From contig JAGKVC010000003.1 in the NCBI GenBank assembly GCA_021152595.1, forward strand, positions 1-51,329: a stretch of DNA of 51,329 bases. The letters are read 5' to 3'. Shown here piece by piece: positions 50,801 to 51,329 of this stretch; position 1 is the stretch's first letter, and each line of letters starts with the position of its first letter. The notes beneath the pieces are model-generated. The model saw nothing but the letters and a program-made list of their open reading frames with translations, had not been told where the DNA came from and ran no database searches. The stretch comes from Clostridia bacterium (lineage in GTDB: Bacteria > Bacillota > Clostridia > Oscillospirales > Ruminococcaceae). A program made the position numbers and the translations under genes.

Positions 50801-51052
50801 GGCATGGTCAGGAGCAGGGGCATGGTGCTGGAGGAGGGCTGCGATCCGCTGCTGCGGGAGCTGATTGCTCAGCGCGCACAGGCTTCCGATTTCGGCAATG
50901 CGCGCGGCATCCGCAATCTGGTCGATCAGCTGATCGGGCTGAGAAATCTTCGCATTGCACCGCTGCTCTCGGATCTGAGTATGTCGCAGGAGCAGCGGAA
51001 TGAAATGTTGCTGACCGTCGGAATGCAGGATGTTCAGGCGATGCTTGCCTGA
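47810..51052 (+). CDS. Triple-AAA+ protein (CbbX/Spo0VK-like) with TPR-like N-terminus
   Basis: 1080 residues. Residues 1 to about 200 form paired helices resembling TPRs, and a Lys/Glu/Pro-rich linker follows (about 235-260). AAA1 (about 265-500) has Walker A GPDGCGKTT (304-312) but a degenerate Walker B, CILIEN, with Asp and Glu replaced. AAA2 (about 530-760) has GNAGTGKTT (576-584) and GILFIDEA (634-641). AAA3 (about 810-1040) has GNAGTGKTT (858-866) and GVLFIDEA (916-923). AAA2 and AAA3 resemble CbbX/CfxQ and SpoVK, hexameric remodellers that thread protein tails; AAA1 may be regulatory. The gene follows the Hsp70 gene by 20 nt with the SD TAGGAG. Its client is unknown. Confidence 0.93.
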   Translation: MDILAAKEARDYDSIIRESASRSPEQCSSAREAHAFGKAFEKKQHFSQSIPWYVQSFVLDPSDERFGMIAGVCLVSGQFARLEECFALPQADPDGYYYNAAKFELAFRTDAPAEEQIAALERFLDVQYEESYMLRLAALYLDAGREKDAGRLCKKVTRLFADTTAAAYAAALVQAVKDGTGQEYVRQNPWTQDAVFKHLSFDRSQPLPEDIPFGTGQPAAAVPRMTASAADAAAPEKPAKSEDPPKKEKEKKQKIAPIVEKSMKGVIGMEELKAPLNDIVSLLQLEKKKAKAGLSLQKNIRIYGPDGCGKTTAAFAACRALHSMGLIDDPVPVTTDYDSLLCDNDEELHDNIQALFESAENKCILIENIHEFDDGNAYSVGLKILDLFTKAFAAADGAVMLIITGREQESQELLRKKRRFADLFMLEPVLLGTYSIDELMEITDAIAAQSSFVIEDAAKPAFRKKLENAAAQTDFAYARDIDGMLKSCIRNVANRLRDKRRKSDKEYYIITEADIESGGTVETVEELLSQLEHMTGLHSVKEQVRGIVRHEKLQRMKAEIGLQESGHGTLHMLFTGNAGTGKTTVARILGRIYKRLGVLPKGQLIECSRKDLISNIYGATDKQVSEKVKEAMGGILFIDEAYSLCRDDNDTYGKEAIETLLKEIEDHRDSFMVILAGYGPEMDKFLDKNQGLRSRIPTVINFEDYTLDEMTQIFKDIAKSNDMLLDVGTDEAIRTLIGDRAKKKDFGNARGVRNVFEEVRRAQESRIAELAEQDSSLLSQNDFLIIKKEDIERLAGSAEKKDAKTVQDYLDELNALTGLASVKKQVSRIVATVQVNQAMKAAGMSSQGFGTLHMVFKGNAGTGKTTVARIIGNIYRELGVLSTGQLIECDRSSLVAEYVGQTTAKTKAKIEEALGGVLFIDEAYALMQGGENDFGKEAITELVADIENFRNDLCVIIAGYSKDMDQFLQVNQGLSSRFPNEILFEDYTPDEMLSILHGMVRSRGMVLEEGCDPLLRELIAQRAQASDFGNARGIRNLVDQLIGLRNLRIAPLLSDLSMSQEQRNEMLLTVGMQDVQAMLA

Positions 51053-51082
51053 TTCCAATATTAACAGGAAAGGATAACTTAC

Positions 51083-51329
51083 ATGAACCGCGATCTTTTG
51101 AAAAGACTGGAGATTGACGAAAACCTCGGTCTGAAAGAGCTTGTCTCTGAGCTGGAAGCCAAGCAGTTTGAATATCTGGAACGTATGCAGGGGACGGCAG
51201 ACAGCAGCCGTCAGGCGGAGCTTGAGCAGATTTTGCAGGAGATCGAGACGGAGATCTCGCAGACCAAGGATGAAATCCGGAGCGCAGGCAGTGCGCTGAT
51301 CTTTGATGATGGGAAGCCGGAGCAGGAGG
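51083..51329 (+). CDS. Coiled-coil protein, N-terminal part only (cut by window end)
   Basis: 82 codons are visible. MNRDLLKRLEIDENLGLKEL is followed by a Glu/Gln-rich helix with heptad character (QAELEQILQEIETEISQTKD), then a Ser/Gly segment (SAGSALIFDDGKPEQ). The SD AGGAAAGGA lies 9 nt upstream, and the gene starts 30 nt after the triple-AAA gene, so it is probably the third gene of this module. It might be an adaptor or client of the AAA+ protein; this is inference. The 3' end lies outside the window. Confidence 0.8.
   Translation, partial: MNRDLLKRLEIDENLGLKELVSELEAKQFEYLERMQGTADSSRQAELEQILQEIETEISQTKDEIRSAGSALIFDDGKPEQE

Overview
The window looks like a chromosome segment of a Ruminococcus-like member of the Oscillospiraceae (Clostridia). 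The signs are a GC-rich low-GC-Gram-positive gene set, a trimeric [FeFe] hydrogenase operon, dockerin and cohesin-like modules joined by Thr-rich linkers, a CotH protein, BspA-type leucine-rich repeats, and strong SD sequences with textbook -35/17 nt/-10 promoters. The genus is inferred; no rRNA or marker gene is present. No transposase, integrase, phage structural gene, plasmid gene or CRISPR array was seen.

Layout. 1-3.2 kb: a MATE exporter and an S1-domain protein, both on minus. 3.2-7.7 kb: the hydCBA operon for an NADH/ferredoxin-linked [FeFe] hydrogenase. 7.7-10.3 kb: a small AT-rich lipoprotein coupled to a DinB-like protein, then a membrane M48 peptidase. 10.3-11.1 kb: a gene-free stretch filled with interspersed repeats. 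11.1-15.1 kb: an MBOAT / DHHW / acyl-carrier-protein operon, probably for acylating a surface polymer. 15.2-24.2 kb: flotillin, an isochorismatase-fold protein lacking two catalytic residues, tRNA-Thr(GGT), a GH25 lysozyme carrying a half-dockerin and a cohesin-like domain, a K+ channel, an LRR lipoprotein, 1-phosphofructokinase with a DUF3592-like partner, and a purine-only minisatellite. 24.4-29.5 kb: recD2-comF and a LacI-type sensor fused to GGDEF. 29.6-33.8 kb: a small membrane protein, repeats, a dpaA remnant, and an rsmE-phosphatase-mnmM operon. 33.8-38.7 kb: a DUF4129 protein, two tandem paralogues and a BaiN-like flavoprotein. 38.9-46.1 kb: a Cthe_2159-like lipoprotein, DUF4956, VTC polyphosphate polymerase, TM2 protein, and a dockerin/Cthe_2159/CotH kinase protein. 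46.2 kb to the end: an Hsp70-like protein, a triple-AAA+ protein, and the start of a coiled-coil protein.

The most unusual features are three interspersed repeat families, called A, B and C here. Family C lies in sense orientation 1-6 nt after the stop codon of four genes, and a fifth copy has cut off the 3' third of dpaA. The best candidates for little-described systems are the VTC/DUF4956/Cthe_2159/CotH cluster, the Hsp70-triple AAA+ module, and the cohesin-bearing lysozyme.
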